DNA of 21,279 bases. Source: Perkinsus olseni (taxonomy: Eukaryota > Perkinsozoa > Perkinsida > Perkinsidae). Positions 19,790-21,279 of the stretch are shown here, in pieces. The stretch spans positions 1 through 21,279 of the forward strand of contig JABANP010000708.1 in assembly GCA_013115135.1 (NCBI GenBank), in the 5' to 3' direction. Below the pieces are notes generated by a model. The model worked only from the letters and a program-made list of their open reading frames with translations. It ran no database searches and was not told the DNA's origin. The position numbers and the translations under genes are program-made. Position 1 is the first letter of the stretch, and each line of letters opens with the position of its first letter.

Positions 19790-21271
19790 TCAATGATGAC
19801 TACTACGATGACGAGATGATGTTGTTAATGACCTCCTCATCCTACGTGTAAATGATGTACCTAATAATACTACTTATTCTTACCTCAATAATACCAGTAA
19901 CGATACCACCAAGCAGTACTATCATTAGTTATCGCCACCCGTGTTATTCTACTACTACTAGTGTTGGATTCTCTCCTACCTCCTCCTCCTCCTCCTTGAT
20001 CATTATGTAGTCGTGTTGTTGATGGTGATGGTGATGGCAGCATCGGTGGTGGTATATAACCATCTCTATTAGTATATAAGACCCATTCAAAATATCTACA
20101 CCGCCACACAGCAGCAGCAGCACGATGATGATGTTGTTACTCATTATCAGCTTGGGCATCATCCCTTTCTTTGCCTAATCTAGCCATCTCTAATTTAATA
20201 CAACCAAGTTGTTCTTCTAATTTATCACATCTCTAAAAACATGAATCGGATTATCATGCTGCTGCTGTTGTGGTGGTGGTAATGGTGATGATGATGAGCA
20301 CCTTTAGTGCCTCATCAAGATTTCTCCTCAATATGAGGTTCTCATTGAATAGATCCTCATTATCCTTCTCCATGGCCATTATAGACCTCCTCGATGTCCT
20401 CATAACATTGGTGTTCTCACTATTATTATTATTATTATTATCCTAATACCATCAATACACTACTTCCCCACCACCACCACCCCCTCCCACCTACCTGTAA
20501 TGTAAATCTACCACAATCATCATCATCATCGTGGTGGTGGTTATGATGATGATGAGTATAATCCTTATATCCTCGTTCACTGTCCTCCTGATTATCATCA
20601 TTATGAGATGATCTCACATAATCATCATCATCATGCATGACAATAGGTGTCGATAAGATGGTATTGAATTTTGATGGAGTAGACTCATAACTACTACTGC
20701 TGCTGCTGATGGCGGTGATGTTATCACCTACAATAGTGATGTAACAACAGCTCAAATGATCTCAGTATCAGCAGCGAGGGAAGGCGTTGTTGTTGTTGTT
20801 GTGATAGTGGTATTACTACTCATAGAGGGGGCTGGTGTTGTTGTGGTACTTCTAGTGCTTGATGAATGATGATGTTGCCTCCTGATGTCTATGGTATTAT
20901 TATCTTCCTTCTGGTTTATTGTCGTGATAAGCTCCTCCTTCTCGCATAGTAACGTGTTTATAGTAAATCTACATAATATCACAACAACAGCATTACATAA
21001 TTATAATGATGATGAGGACGATGATTGTAATACGACTACCTAGCTTTCCTCAGCTCATCATAACCTTGAATATCAGGTGCGACACTTGTTGTTGTAGTAT
21101 TATCATCATTACCACAACACTGATCATGATGATGATGATTATGACAATAGAGTCGTAGAAGAGTACCTCATCATGATCATCTCCGTCTGTTGTTGTTGTT
21201 GTGGTATCCCTGTGGATGTTCTTCGATCCTAATGCTCGTCTCAAGCGTGCATCGATCTCATCTAGGTCCAT
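19790..21271 (-). CDS. Coiled-coil protein with homopolymer tracts
   Basis: ATG at 21271 (MDLDEIDARLRRALGSKN) opens a chain of exons: 21271-21167, 21053-21040, 20968-20817, 20727-20495, 20442-20302, 20232-20141, 20095-19920, 19860-19790. All are in frame, for 327 residues ending at a TGA. Most introns (45-89 nt) are forced by frame changes. The 14-nt second exon is less certain, since an acceptor at 21065 would give 25 nt but the wrong phase. Heptad-like segments (LLCEKEELITTINQKED, MAMEKDNEDLFNENLILRRN, RCDKLEEQLGCIKLEMARLG) predict a coiled coil. They are separated by Thr, Ser, His and Asp runs. Such proteins are often scaffolds; no specific family is recognised. It could instead be the 5' part of the RH gene to its left if the TGA is spliced out. 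Confidence 0.55.
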
Positions 21272-21279
21272 TATTCCAC

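Larger units (their letters stand above)
15600..21279. repeat. Trinucleotide-saturated region
   Basis: From about 15.6 kb to the right end, short runs of ATC/GAT, TTG/CAA, ATT/TAA and GTG/CAC occur every few tens of bases, in exons and introns alike. Examples are (CAT)n at 17375-17393, (TTG)n at 18100-18120, (AAC)n at 18301-18330, (GAT)n at 19693-19712 and (ATT)n at 20421-20441. In exons they code for Asp, Gln, Asn or His tracts. The left part of the window lacks this density. Confidence 0.8.

Overview
The window looks like nuclear DNA from a eukaryote. Genes are split by many very short GT-AG introns, there is a eukaryotic-type tRNA-Glu gene, and the proteins carry long Gln, Asp, Asn and His tracts. 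A RAP-domain protein, an AAAP-type amino-acid transporter fragment, tightly spaced head-to-tail genes and standard stop codons fit an alveolate protist, possibly Perkinsus-like. That placement is inference; no single diagnostic sequence proves it.

Layout. Positions 1-4200 hold no gene I can support, apart from a decayed reverse-transcriptase trace near 3.0-3.2 kb. Positions 4.2-8.9 kb contain coding-like but poorly resolved plus-strand material: an Arg/Ser-rich gene, a PP2C-family phosphatase gene or pseudogene, and hydrophobic and Cys-bearing exons. From 8.9 to 13.3 kb three plus-strand genes follow in tandem with gaps of 69-87 bp: a RAP-domain protein, a Cys-rich protein with DnaJ-type zinc motifs, and a single-pass membrane protein. 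For these I could rebuild nearly every exon, with the frame holding across all junctions. A tRNA-Glu(CTC) gene and an intronless, truncated transporter ORF come next.

The right arm (14.4-21.3 kb) is coded on the minus strand as four head-to-tail genes. Read from the right they are: a 327-residue coiled-coil protein, a 930-residue protein ending in a Rubicon-homology (RH/DUF4206) zinc domain, a 163-residue unknown protein, and a 255-residue acidic-tailed unknown protein. The last gene ends inside the transporter ORF, so the two arrays converge and overlap near 14.45 kb. The arm from about 15.6 kb onward is saturated with ATC/ATG, TTG/CAA and ATT trinucleotide runs in both exons and introns.

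Working together: the RAP protein points to organellar RNA handling, PP2C to signalling, and the RH protein to Rab7-linked endolysosome or autophagy traffic. The neighbours share no evident pathway. The clearest common theme is architecture: compact tandem genes, introns mostly 29-100 nt, and a few candidate micro-exons.
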